From the NCBI GenBank assembly GCA_047621305.1, contig JBLHNB010000002.1, positions 62,001 through 126,000 on the forward strand: 64,000 nt of DNA, given 5' to 3'. The translations under genes were made by a program, and so were the position numbers. The notes beneath the pieces were generated by a model. The model did not search any database and had not been told where the DNA came from. It was given only the letters and a program-made list of their open reading frames with translations. The stretch is from Colwellia_A sp047621305. Lineage in GTDB: Bacteria > Pseudomonadota > Gammaproteobacteria > Enterobacterales > Alteromonadaceae. Below are positions 37,253-45,858 of the stretch, piece by piece. Each line of letters starts with the position of its first letter. Within the stretch, counting starts at the first letter, position 1.

Positions 37253-38830
37253 TTATAGTGAAGCTTGTGCGTCATTTTTGAATGCAGCGCTAAGTTCGCT
37301 TTTTATTTCATTGATGGTGATCGCACGATGAATGTTATTTAGTGCATGAATTAACGCTTGCGCAGATGCTTCAATGACATCAGTCGCTAAACCGTAACCA
37401 TGAAACATCCTACCTTGCCAAGCGACTACTAAGTCAGCTTTACCAAGGCCGTCCTCACCTTCACCTTTATTAGAGATTTTGTAATCGGCAACCTCAAAAT
37501 CAATATCAACGGCTTTTTTAATGGCGCGATATAATGAATCTACCGGTCCATTTCCCGTTTCAGAAACAATATGGATTTCTTCTCCGGCTAGTAGCTTAAT
37601 ACTTGACGTAGAAAATTCGCCACCGCCACATTGCACGTTTAATGTTTCTAAATGGTAAAATTCTTGGTCGACACCTTGTTGTTGAATATTAAAATGCAAA
37701 GCTTCTAAGTCATCATCAAATACTTGTCCTTTTTTATCAGCTAGTGCTAAAAAGTCGCTGTATAGATCTTCCAAGTTATAGTCGTTTTCTTGGTAGCCCA
37801 AACTTGCCATACGATGTTTAATAACATGACGACCACTACGTGAGGTTAAGTTTAATTTTGTTTTGCTGATGCCAACACTTTCTGGCGTCATAATTTCATA
37901 GGTATTGCTGGCCTTTAACATTCCGTCTTGGTGAATACCTGATGAGTGACTAAAAGCATTACCACCCACAATCGCTTTGTTTAATTGCACGGGCATATTA
38001 CACAACTGACTGACTAATTTTGAGGTGCGAGCGATTTCTTGATGTTTAATATTGGTGTGAACATTTAAGAAGTCTTGGCGTGTTTTCATAATCATCGCCA
38101 CTTCTTCTAATGAACAATTACCGGCACGCTCCCCGATACCATTAATGGTACATTCAATTTGCCGAGCACCTGCTTGCACTGCAGACATTGAATTAGCAAC
38201 CGCTAAACCTAAATCATTATGACAATGTACCGAAATAATGGCTTGGTCGATATTAGGTACCCGGTTAAATAATTGGGTAATAATACCGCCAAATTCATTA
38301 GGTAGCGTATATCCTACGGTATCTGGAATATTAATAGTGGTTGCGCCCGCCTTAATTGCGCTTTCAACCATTCTACATAAATTATCAATAGGCGTACGAC
38401 CTGCATCTTCACAAGAAAACTCAACGTCATCGGTAAATTTTCGTGCAAACTTTACCGCGTGAATGGCCATAGCTTCAACATCGGCGAAATCTTTTCTCAA
38501 TTTTTGCTGAACATGAACATCGGAAGTAGAAATAAAGGTATGAATACGAAACTGATCCGCTACTTTTAAGGCGTCAGCACAAGCCTGAATATCACCTTCA
38601 ACAGCACGGGCTAACGCACAAATACGTGAATTTTTAATGGTACGAGCTATTTGCTGAACTGATTCAAAATCACCCGGTGATGATACCGGAAAGCCCACTT
38701 CCATAATGTCTACACCTAAGCGCTCAAGCGCCAAAGCAATTTGTAGTTTTTCATGCACCGAAAGGCTAGCATTTAGTGCCTGTTCACCATCTCGTAAAGT
38801 GGTATCGAAAATGATAACGTTATTATCCAT
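37253..38830 (-). CDS. leuA: 2-isopropylmalate synthase
   Basis: First committed enzyme of leucine synthesis: condenses acetyl-CoA with 2-oxoisovalerate. N-terminal DTTLRDGEQALNASLS (metal and substrate binding), HCHNDLGLAVANS and NGIGERAGN motifs, and a C-terminal LeuA dimer domain that binds leucine for feedback inhibition (GNGPVDSLYRAIKKA). 525 aa. It is the first structural gene, downstream of the attenuator described separately. Confidence 0.97.
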   Translation of the reverse strand: MDNNVIIFDTTLRDGEQALNASLSVHEKLQIALALERLGVDIMEVGFPVSSPGDFESVQQIARTIKNSRICALARAVEGDIQACADALKVADQFRIHTFISTSDVHVQQKLRKDFADVEAMAIHAVKFARKFTDDVEFSCEDAGRTPIDNLCRMVESAIKAGATTINIPDTVGYTLPNEFGGIITQLFNRVPNIDQAIISVHCHNDLGLAVANSMSAVQAGARQIECTINGIGERAGNCSLEEVAMIMKTRQDFLNVHTNIKHQEIARTSKLVSQLCNMPVQLNKAIVGGNAFSHSSGIHQDGMLKASNTYEIMTPESVGISKTKLNLTSRSGRHVIKHRMASLGYQENDYNLEDLYSDFLALADKKGQVFDDDLEALHFNIQQQGVDQEFYHLETLNVQCGGGEFSTSSIKLLAGEEIHIVSETGNGPVDSLYRAIKKAVDIDFEVADYKISNKGEGEDGLGKADLVVAWQGRMFHGYGLATDVIEASAQALIHALNNIHRAITINEIKSELSAAFKNDAQASL

Positions 38831-38891
38831 GTGCCATCCCTTAATAATGTAATGTACTTAGTTATTCGCGTTTTAAATAAACAACAGGCAT

Positions 38892-38921
38892 AAAAAAACC
38901 CGCATGGGTAAACGCGGGTTT
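38892..38921 (-). terminator. leu operon attenuator terminator
   Basis: On the minus strand AACCCGC (38914-38920 as GCGGGTT on plus) pairs with GCGGGTT, followed by a run of seven T. It lies between the leader peptide stop and leuA, with about 60 bp to the leuA start. Together with the leader it forms a classical amino-acid attenuator. Confidence 0.85.
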
Positions 38922-38966
38922 TAGTCTTTTTTTTCTTTCTATTTATTTAATTAGAAGCAATAAAAA

Positions 38967-39029
38967 CTATCCGCGTATGATTAATACGAGGAGGAGGAGA
39001 ATGCTTAATGTGCTAACTAAATATCTCAT
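38967..39029 (-). CDS. leuL: leu operon leader peptide
   Basis: A 20-codon ORF too short for an ORF list: MRYLVSTLSILLLLVLIIRG. It has four consecutive CTC Leu codons (residues 11-14), seven Leu in total, and ends with IIRG, much like E. coli LeuL, which has LLLL and ends its Leu region with IVRG. It precedes the attenuator hairpin by about 45 bp and leuA by 136 bp on the same strand. Ribosome stalling at the Leu run when Leu-tRNA is scarce should prevent the terminator from forming. The ribosome site upstream (AATGAAC) is weak. Confidence 0.85.
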   Translation of the reverse strand: MRYLVSTLSILLLLVLIIRG

Positions 39030-39049
39030 GTTTTGTTCATTTATTTCAG

Positions 39050-39089
39050 AAGTGATCTATTAGTAACGTATTTACTCAGATCTTGTCAA
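39050..39089 (-). promoter_or_regulatory. Candidate leu operon promoter
   Basis: On the minus strand a perfect -35 box TTGACA (39084-39089) is followed at about 17-18 bp by a weak -10 (TTACTA or TACTAA). Transcription would start some 25-30 bp before the leader peptide ATG. The distance suits an attenuator transcript. Confidence 0.5.
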
Positions 39090-39730
39090 TTAAAACTTTA
39101 GGACGTTTAGCTATTTAGTGAGCATCATTAGTTATATACAGGTACCACTTCACATATAATGGAGTGATTAGGTATGATGTTGAGATGAAAAATCAGCGGA
39201 TAAGGTTGATCTCTGATATGATATTTATTACTACTAAGTGGTTGTTTATTTTATATTGTTTCAAAAAATTATCATTAAGTGCGCGCTTAAATACGAAAGC
39301 TGAAATTATCTAACTCAAGAGTAAGTACTGTTTGGGATAATTAAGCAGGTCAATAGCTTATTTTACTTAATTCGACTTTGCCGCAGTGAACTACGTCCAA
39401 CATCAGACCGTGGCGGTAATAGGATTGTGAACCTATGATTGTAGAACAACACAAAAGGAGTGAACCAAGGCAAGTTCAATGATGTATAAATATCTTCTAC
39501 AAAAGTCTAATACCGACTTATAATATCGTTTATAACACTCAAAAACGAGCGGCTATGTGAGCAAGAACTTATCCTGCTTACGCTGCCAAATAAGTGTTCT
39601 ACTGTAGTATATCGCCCTTATAAACAAGGTTTAAGCCACATCAACAATGTCTTTTTAAGCGATTAGTACACCATTTTAATAGAAATACCGTTTACTTAAA
39701 ACGTCTGCCTAATAGAAAAGAGAATACCTT
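39090..39730. other. 640-bp non-coding region between leu promoter and MFS gene
   Basis: No ORF over 60 codons and no tRNA or recognisable IS end. The part from about 39390 to 39660 is less A/T-rich than its surroundings (CCGCAGTGAACTACGTCC near 39382, AAACGAGCGGCTATGTGAGC near 39542) and could be a decayed gene or an unrecognised RNA; I cannot assign it. Confidence 0.35.
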
Positions 39731-41806
39731 GTGATAATGACCCTTAGACCGCTTATATTGTTACTAACCAGTGGCTTTTTGCTAATGTTAGGTTATGGAT
39801 TAAGTAATATTTTATTGCCGGTACGTATGCAGAGCGACGGTGTAAGCCTGAATAATATCGGCTTAGTATTGTCGATGTTGTCTGTAGGCTTTTTGTTGGG
39901 TGCATACTACAGCCGCATGTTATTACAACGTGTTGGTCATATCAGAATATTTGCTATGTGTGGAAGCTTAACATCGGTTGCTATTTTAATTTCAGGTCTT
40001 TACCCTGAACCTTTAATGCTTGGCGCCATGAGGATAATCACAGGCTTTTGTATTGTTTGTACCAATGCCACACTCGATAGTTGGTTAAGTTATAGCGCCA
40101 CTGAAAAAAATAGAGGCCGAATACTCTCTATTAATCAGATGATGATCATGACCGCACTATTTTCGGGGCAATTTTTATTAAATGTCGCTCCCATCGACGA
40201 TATTACCCTATTTGTTATCTGCGGCATTTTATTTAGTTTATCTATTACCCCCATTGTCATTAGCAGACAAAAAGGTCCTCATATTGAAGATAGCCAATCG
40301 ATGTCTTTAATGACTGTTTTTAAGCTGTCTCCTTTAGGAGTGGTTAGCTGTTTTTATTGCGGGGTTCTCTATGCTGGTTTAATCAATCTATTGCCTATCT
40401 TTGCCAGTCAAAACGGAGTGACCGATTTAGATTTATCAATATTTATGGGTTCAGCTATTTCTGGGGCGATCATTTTACAGTTTCCTATTGCCTATTTTTC
40501 GGACCATTTTGATCGCCGAAAAGTGATGCTGTTTATGGTAGTAACCCTTATCGTACTATGCCTATTTGTCCCTTTTCTTATGTCCAGAGACATGTTCAAA
40601 CTCAGCTTATTTACTATTGCACTAATAACCGGATTGGTTGCCTGTCTCTATCCTATGAGTATGTCTGAAACTTTTGATAAAGTATTAAAAGAGCAAATAT
40701 TATCAGCAATGAGTTCATTATTATTGATCTATGCTTTAGGCAGTATTTTAGGTCCTTATCTTGCCTCTGTGGTGATGGATGCCTTTGGTAGCAGCGCCCT
40801 GTTTAGTTTTATGAGTATCACTGCATTCACCTTGTTACTTTTTATTGGTATTCGTATGAAGCTACGACAAGCTTTACCCCTTGATCAACAAGAACTCTTT
40901 TTCATGCAAACACCCAGCGGTGTAGTATCGGAATTAGATCCTCGTACACAATATGCAGAGGCAAAATTTGAAGCAACCCCAGAAGTGGAAGTAGCTATTA
41001 GTTTAGCGAGTAAAAATCCGTCGGCTGCGGTTAATATGGTTAAAGCCCTAGTGCTAAGAGACCCAAATAATGCTTCAAATCTAGCTGCGGCATTAAGTAC
41101 TATAGACACTATCGACATCAGTAAATTATATGCAGCGATAACATCAGCAGCCCCACAAATGAGTATTCATATTGCTCAAGCTTTAACGACGGCTTCTCCT
41201 GAGCAAGCCGATCAACTGGTTGATTGGATCACTTCTGAATACCCAGATCAATTTACTAACATTGTTGTCGCGATTGCTAATGCCATGCCTGATAACGGTA
41301 TTGATTTAATGGAATTAGCTGCTGAAAATATGGCTGAAGCATACCCGAGTGAACTACTGGAAATGACGGGAGAGTACATGACAAATTTTTCAGACTCTTT
41401 AGATGCAATGCGCCCAATCGATAGAATAGCAGCTTCGTCTGAAAATACGGCAACAGAGCTTTATAATCGTTTAACCGATGTTGCTCCTGAGCAATCAGCA
41501 GAACTTGCCTTTGCGGTATCAGAATCACTGCCTGCATCGTCAAATGATGTGGCCGAAGCTTATGTTAAAAACTTAATTGATAGTGAGCAAGAAGATGGAT
41601 TAGACAATATTGAGCATGCCGCCAATAGCTATGTTAATCACATTGTTGAAAGTATCCCTGAGCATGCGGTAGATATTGCGAGTACCTTTGTAGACTCTTT
41701 CCCCGAAGTTGCCTCTGACATGCTCGAAATATTGCAAGAATCAGACGATATTGAAGACAGTGAGTTAACAACTTCTCTTGATGATAAACCGTTAAAATCC
41801 GTTTAG
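39731..41806 (+). CDS. MFS transporter with long C-terminal helical-repeat tail
   Basis: 691 residues. Residues about 5-385 form a 12-helix major facilitator domain (LGYGLSNILLPVRMQSDGVSLNNIGLVLS, YFSDHFDRRKVML as loop motif), similar to YcaD-like permeases. From about residue 400 a soluble acidic tail of some 290 residues follows. It is made of 15-16-residue units starting (S/Y/M/L/F)-P-(E/D)-x: for example SPEQADQLVDWITSE, YPDQFTNIVVAIANA, IPEHAVDIASTFVDS. Start GTG 39731 or ATG 39737. The substrate and the tail's role are unknown. The gene is monocistronic. Confidence 0.85.
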   Translation: MIMTLRPLILLLTSGFLLMLGYGLSNILLPVRMQSDGVSLNNIGLVLSMLSVGFLLGAYYSRMLLQRVGHIRIFAMCGSLTSVAILISGLYPEPLMLGAMRIITGFCIVCTNATLDSWLSYSATEKNRGRILSINQMMIMTALFSGQFLLNVAPIDDITLFVICGILFSLSITPIVISRQKGPHIEDSQSMSLMTVFKLSPLGVVSCFYCGVLYAGLINLLPIFASQNGVTDLDLSIFMGSAISGAIILQFPIAYFSDHFDRRKVMLFMVVTLIVLCLFVPFLMSRDMFKLSLFTIALITGLVACLYPMSMSETFDKVLKEQILSAMSSLLLIYALGSILGPYLASVVMDAFGSSALFSFMSITAFTLLLFIGIRMKLRQALPLDQQELFFMQTPSGVVSELDPRTQYAEAKFEATPEVEVAISLASKNPSAAVNMVKALVLRDPNNASNLAAALSTIDTIDISKLYAAITSAAPQMSIHIAQALTTASPEQADQLVDWITSEYPDQFTNIVVAIANAMPDNGIDLMELAAENMAEAYPSELLEMTGEYMTNFSDSLDAMRPIDRIAASSENTATELYNRLTDVAPEQSAELAFAVSESLPASSNDVAEAYVKNLIDSEQEDGLDNIEHAANSYVNHIVESIPEHAVDIASTFVDSFPEVASDMLEILQESDDIEDSELTTSLDDKPLKSV

Positions 41807-42290
41807 AGCGGTAATTAAAAACAGTCACACAAAGACGCACTGGTTATCTTAAACGTTCCTTAAATATTTCTAGAAGAAGCTAAAAAGTAATAACTTCCCC
41901 CCCAATATTACAGTTGTAGGGGGGAGCTGATCTAGTTGAGAAGAAAGTACTACAATAGCGCTAGCTGTCATTCTTGCCAATATTAGACTCAATTCTTTGC
42001 TAGGCAACATTGATCACCATAGTAATTGTTTGAGTAGTTACACTTTACCACTTCATTTTTACCCTTAGTCGAATTAAAAATGGCGCTTATATTGTTAATC
42101 GTATTGCTAATCATATTGTTAAGTATGTTTTTCATCTTGGTGGCCTGCTTGATTTAAGATAAAACGATTGTGAACGATTATCTTCAATCAGTAAATTTGA
42201 TAAAATTGAACACCTAATTCTATAAAACTAAACTAAACTAAACCAAACTCGGCTAGGTTAAAGGCTAAATCGAATTCATCACAGCCAATA
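41807..42290. other. 484-bp intergenic region with short repeats
   Basis: Contains a C/G-rich dyad (TTCCCCCCC near 41895 and GGGGGGAG near 41920), three 12-bp units ATATTGTTAATC / GTATTGCTAATC / ATATTGTTAAGT at 42089-42124, and an AACTA pentamer run at 42224-42250. No gene is seen. The G/C dyad lies 90 bp past the MFS stop and may help end that transcript. Confidence 0.5.
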
Positions 42291-43193
42291 CTAACCACAC
42301 TTTTTAGTAAGCTGCGCTGTGAAAATATCTTTGAGCATAGTCAATTCATTGGTTCTGACATAATTAGGTCTAATCACTAATGCTATGGTTCTATGTGGAC
42401 CCGGTTCATTTAAATGAATAGCCCTGAGTTCAGATTCATTATAAGTTAATTGATCTAATGCCATTTGAGGTACGAGAGTTGTACCGAGTTTACCTGCAAC
42501 CATTTGAATGAGCGTATGCAAACTCGCAGAACCAAAATCAGAACCTTGTTTTGGGTTTTGCAGTTGGCAAGCGGCTAATGCATGTTCCTTCAAGCAATGA
42601 CCATCTTTTAATAACATCAGTTTTTCAGTTTCTAACTCTTCACTGCTTATTTCTTGCATTTTTTGTGGGCATTCATCTTTATGGCAGACTAAATAGAAGT
42701 CTTCCTGCCAAAAATTAAAATTCATTAATCCGTCTATAGAATAAGGTAAAGCGAGTATCGCGGCATCGAGTTCTCCGGTTCGCACCATATCAACAAGTGT
42801 ATGAGATTGTTCTTCTAATATTTTTAATTTGAAGTTTGGGTATTGATGCCTAACTTCAGGTAATACTTTAGGTAAAAGATAGGGACCAATGGTCGGAATA
42901 ACACCTATGCTCATCGGGCTTGAAAATGGCAGATTATCACTTTGTGGTATTTGCAGTAACTCGTCTAATGCTAACTTTACCTTTTTGGCTTTATTTAGTA
43001 TTAATTGTCCTTTTTGGGTCACTAATACCTGCTTGTTATTGCGCTCAAAAATGATTAACCCGAGTTGTTTTTCAAGTTCATTGATTGCTGTGCTTAACGC
43101 TGACTGAGATACATTACAGGCCTCTGCCGCTTTTTTAAAATGCAATGTTTTTTCAATAGCTAATGCATAGTGCAGTTGTTTTATTGAGATCAT
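42291..43193 (-). CDS. oxyR: Peroxide-sensing regulator OxyR
   Basis: LysR-family activator of peroxide defence. N-terminal winged helix (LHYALAIEKTLHFKKAAEACNVSQSALSTAINELE) and an effector domain with the redox pair Cys200 and Cys209 in LMLLKDGHCLKEHALAAC, corresponding to Cys199 and Cys208 of E. coli OxyR. 300 aa. It is divergent from ahpC, and katG and ahpF follow, so its likely targets are adjacent. Confidence 0.95.
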   Translation of the reverse strand: MISIKQLHYALAIEKTLHFKKAAEACNVSQSALSTAINELEKQLGLIIFERNNKQVLVTQKGQLILNKAKKVKLALDELLQIPQSDNLPFSSPMSIGVIPTIGPYLLPKVLPEVRHQYPNFKLKILEEQSHTLVDMVRTGELDAAILALPYSIDGLMNFNFWQEDFYLVCHKDECPQKMQEISSEELETEKLMLLKDGHCLKEHALAACQLQNPKQGSDFGSASLHTLIQMVAGKLGTTLVPQMALDQLTYNESELRAIHLNEPGPHRTIALVIRPNYVRTNELTMLKDIFTAQLTKKCG

Positions 43194-43204
43194 GTTACTT
43201 ATGA

Positions 43205-43238
43205 TAAATTTTATAGAACGTAGCTACTACTTTAAGAG
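43205..43238. promoter_or_regulatory. Candidate OxyR binding site
   Basis: The tetrads TGAT (43202-43205), ATAG (43213-43216), CTAC (43224-43227) and AGAG (43235-43238) are spaced by 7 bp, the OxyR pattern ATAG-N7-CTAT-N7-ATAG-N7-CTAT in shifted phase. ATAG is exact, and CTAC and AGAG each miss one base; the first tetrad is poor. It lies just upstream of the oxyR start, which would fit autoregulation. A matching site next to ahpC is not clear. Confidence 0.35.
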
Positions 43239-43516
43239 AAATTATCGAATTAGTCATTTTCTTTTTACAATCCCAGTATCTGATTTCGACTTAATAGCAT
43301 TGAACGCGAGATTGAACACCAGTTAACGGCTATTCATCTTTTTCAGTACTTACTTTGTTATTCTGTTTTTTAGAACATTAAAATCAATTTAATCAAATTT
43401 ATTAATCGTCTAAGTGTGTTTACTATACCCACATCGAAAGCAAACATGCTTTTTAAACCCAATGAAATAGAACATTTCAATTTTAACTTTTAAATAAAAT
43501 AAACGAGGAAATACAC

Positions 43517-44080
43517 ATGGCTCAAATAGGAAAAACTATCCCAGAATTTAAAGCGCAAGCATTTCATAACAATGAATTTGTTGAGGTAACGTCTGAGAGT
43601 ACAAAAGGGAAATGGTCAATATTTTTGTTTTACCCGGCTGACTTTACCTTTGTTTGTCCTACTGAATTAGAAGATATGGCAAACCAGTATGAAGAATTGC
43701 AAAGACTAGGTGTTGAAGTGTACTCGGTATCAACAGATACCCATTTTTCACATAAAGCATGGCACGACTCTTCAGATGCCATTGGAAAAATTAAATTTCC
43801 AATGATTGGCGACCAAACCGGCGCAATTACCCGTGGTTTTGATGTGATGATTGAAGAAGATCACATGGCACACCGTGGTACTTTTTTAGTTGACCCAGAC
43901 GGTATTATTCAAGTGGCTCATATTCATGCCGGTGGTATTGGCCGAAGTGCGAAAGACATGGTACGTAATGTAAAAGCGGCACAATATGTTCGTGAAAATG
44001 ACGGTGAAGTATGTCCCGCAGCTTGGGAGCAGGGTGAAGCAACCTTAACACCAAGTTTAGACTTAGTCGGTAAAATCTAA
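43517..44080 (+). CDS. ahpC: Alkyl hydroperoxide reductase peroxiredoxin AhpC
   Basis: Typical 2-Cys peroxiredoxin: peroxidatic Cys47 in FTFVCPTELED and resolving Cys166 in EVCPAAWE. 187 aa, the E. coli length. It detoxifies H2O2 and organic peroxides and is reduced by AhpF, encoded 121 bp downstream. The start follows AACGAGGAAA. Confidence 0.98.
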   Translation: MAQIGKTIPEFKAQAFHNNEFVEVTSESTKGKWSIFLFYPADFTFVCPTELEDMANQYEELQRLGVEVYSVSTDTHFSHKAWHDSSDAIGKIKFPMIGDQTGAITRGFDVMIEEDHMAHRGTFLVDPDGIIQVAHIHAGGIGRSAKDMVRNVKAAQYVRENDGEVCPAAWEQGEATLTPSLDLVGKI

Positions 44081-44098
44081 GTCGATCGCTTTTAAATT

Positions 44099-44136
44099 GG
44101 CGGAAGTTGGTCTGCTTTTAGCAATACCTTTCCGCC
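44099..44136 (+). terminator. Weak hairpin between ahpC and ahpF
   Basis: GGCGGAA (44099-44105) and TTCCGCC (44130-44136) followed by TTCTTTC. It may lower read-through so that ahpC exceeds ahpF, as is usual for this pair. Confidence 0.5.
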
Positions 44137-44201
44137 TTCTTTCACCCGTTTAGATGACTTGTTTATTTTAAGCTAATTCATCGAAGTAATAAGGTAGCAC
44201 C

Positions 44202-45773
44202 ATGTTAAGCAAAGATATTATAAACGCAGTAAAAACGTATACCCAAAAGATGACTAACAAGGTATCACTGGTTTTACAGACAGGTGAACATGAAAAACGT
44301 CTCGAATTAAAAGAATTTTTAACACAGTTATGTTCAACATCAGAAAACGTAACGTTAGTTGAACGTGATGATAATTTACGTAGCCCAATAAGCTTTTATT
44401 TAGAGGTTGCAGGTCAAAATAACGGTATTCATTTTTCGGGTATTCCAAGTGGTCATGAGTTTAATTCACTTATTTTAGCGATACTACAATCATCAGGAAC
44501 TGAGCTTAAGCTTGATAATAGCTTAACTAAAATGGTGCAAAAAATAACGGAAAAGCTACACTTTGAAGTGTTTATCTCATTAAGTTGTCATAACTGTCCT
44601 GATGTAGTGCAATCGTTAAATCAGTTTGCCTTATTAAATGACAATATCAGCAGTGAAATGATTGATGGTGGTCTTTTTAAAACGTTAATTGATCAACGTA
44701 ATATTCAAGGTGTGCCTAGTGTTTACTTAAACGGTAAGTTATTTGCTAATGGTAAAATAGATACCGCACAGTTAGTTGATAAACTGATCGAACGTTTTCC
44801 CTATATTATTGGCGGTGATGAAAATGAAAAATTACCGCTACAAGATATTACCGTCATTGGTGCTGGTCCGGCTGGTGTTGCTGCCGCAATTTATGCTGCG
44901 CGCAAGGGGCTTAATGTCACTATGATTGCCGATCGAATTGGTGGTCAAGTTAAAGATACCGTGGGTATTGAAAACTTGATATCAGTACCAAAAACAACAG
45001 GAACTGAGCTCACTGGCAATATGCAAGCTCACTTAAACGATTATAATATAACGATAAAAGAGTTTTTACGTGTCGAAAAAATAGAGAAAGGTTACCCTGA
45101 AAGTAAAGCACCGAAAAAATTATACCTTTCAAGTGGTGAAATCATTGAATCTAAAACGGTGATTATTGCTACCGGAGCAAAATGGCGTGAGCTTGGTATC
45201 CCCGGAGAAAAAGAGAATATAGGCTCAGGCGTTGCTTATTGTCCACATTGTGATGGTCCATTTTTTAAAGGTAAAGATGTTGCTGTGGTTGGTGGTGGTA
45301 ACTCAGGTATCGAAGCTGCGCTAGATTTAGCCGGTATGGTTAATCATGTGACCGTTTTTGAATTTCTACCACAATTAAAAGCCGATAAAGTCTTAGTAGA
45401 CAAAGCCGAAGCTCATGAAAAAATCACGATTATTAAAAATGTAGCGACTAAAGAAGTTATTGCCGAAAATGGCAAAGTGGTTGCACTTGCCTATGAAGAT
45501 AGAGCCTCTGGTGAAATGAAACAACAAAGCCTGTCAGGTATTTTTGTACAAATAGGATTATTACCAAACAGTGGTTTTTTACAGGGTGTTGTTGAGTTGA
45601 CTAAACATGGTGAAGTGATTATTGATGAGAAATGTCATACCACCGAACCGGGTATATTTGCCGCAGGTGATGTATCTACAGTACCTTACAAACAAATTGT
45701 TATTGCAATGGGAGAAGGTGCAAAAGCATCACTGTCAGCCTTTGATTATCTCATTAGAGAAAGTGAGTTCTAA
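44202..45773 (+). CDS. ahpF: Alkyl hydroperoxide reductase subunit F
   Basis: NADH-dependent disulfide reductase for AhpC. An N-terminal tandem thioredoxin-like domain with the redox CxxC in SLSCHNCPD is followed by a thioredoxin-reductase-like FAD/NAD domain with GAGPAGVAAAIYAARKG, the second CxxC in AYCPHCDGP, VVGGGNSGIEAALDLAG and GIFAAGDVSTVPYKQ. 523 aa is normal. Confidence 0.97.
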   Translation: MLSKDIINAVKTYTQKMTNKVSLVLQTGEHEKRLELKEFLTQLCSTSENVTLVERDDNLRSPISFYLEVAGQNNGIHFSGIPSGHEFNSLILAILQSSGTELKLDNSLTKMVQKITEKLHFEVFISLSCHNCPDVVQSLNQFALLNDNISSEMIDGGLFKTLIDQRNIQGVPSVYLNGKLFANGKIDTAQLVDKLIERFPYIIGGDENEKLPLQDITVIGAGPAGVAAAIYAARKGLNVTMIADRIGGQVKDTVGIENLISVPKTTGTELTGNMQAHLNDYNITIKEFLRVEKIEKGYPESKAPKKLYLSSGEIIESKTVIIATGAKWRELGIPGEKENIGSGVAYCPHCDGPFFKGKDVAVVGGGNSGIEAALDLAGMVNHVTVFEFLPQLKADKVLVDKAEAHEKITIIKNVATKEVIAENGKVVALAYEDRASGEMKQQSLSGIFVQIGLLPNSGFLQGVVELTKHGEVIIDEKCHTTEPGIFAAGDVSTVPYKQIVIAMGEGAKASLSAFDYLIRESEF

Positions 45774-45782
45774 TCATTAATA

Positions 45783-45820
45783 GTACGCGAACTAATCGAA
45801 TAAAGGTTAATTCGCGTGTT
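45783..45820 (+). terminator. Terminator between ahpF and katG
   Basis: ACGCGAACTAA and TTAATTCGCGT pair with one mismatch, followed by GTTTTT. katG therefore probably has its own promoter in the short remaining spacer or relies on read-through. Confidence 0.7.
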
Positions 45821-45858
45821 TTTAGATATCTATATTAATTTATGAAAGGAATTTAAAG

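Noticed and set aside
39382..39660. tRNA or IS remnant in the leu-MFS spacer
   Set aside because: I tried to find a cloverleaf or terminal inverted repeats and could not; only local base composition stands out.
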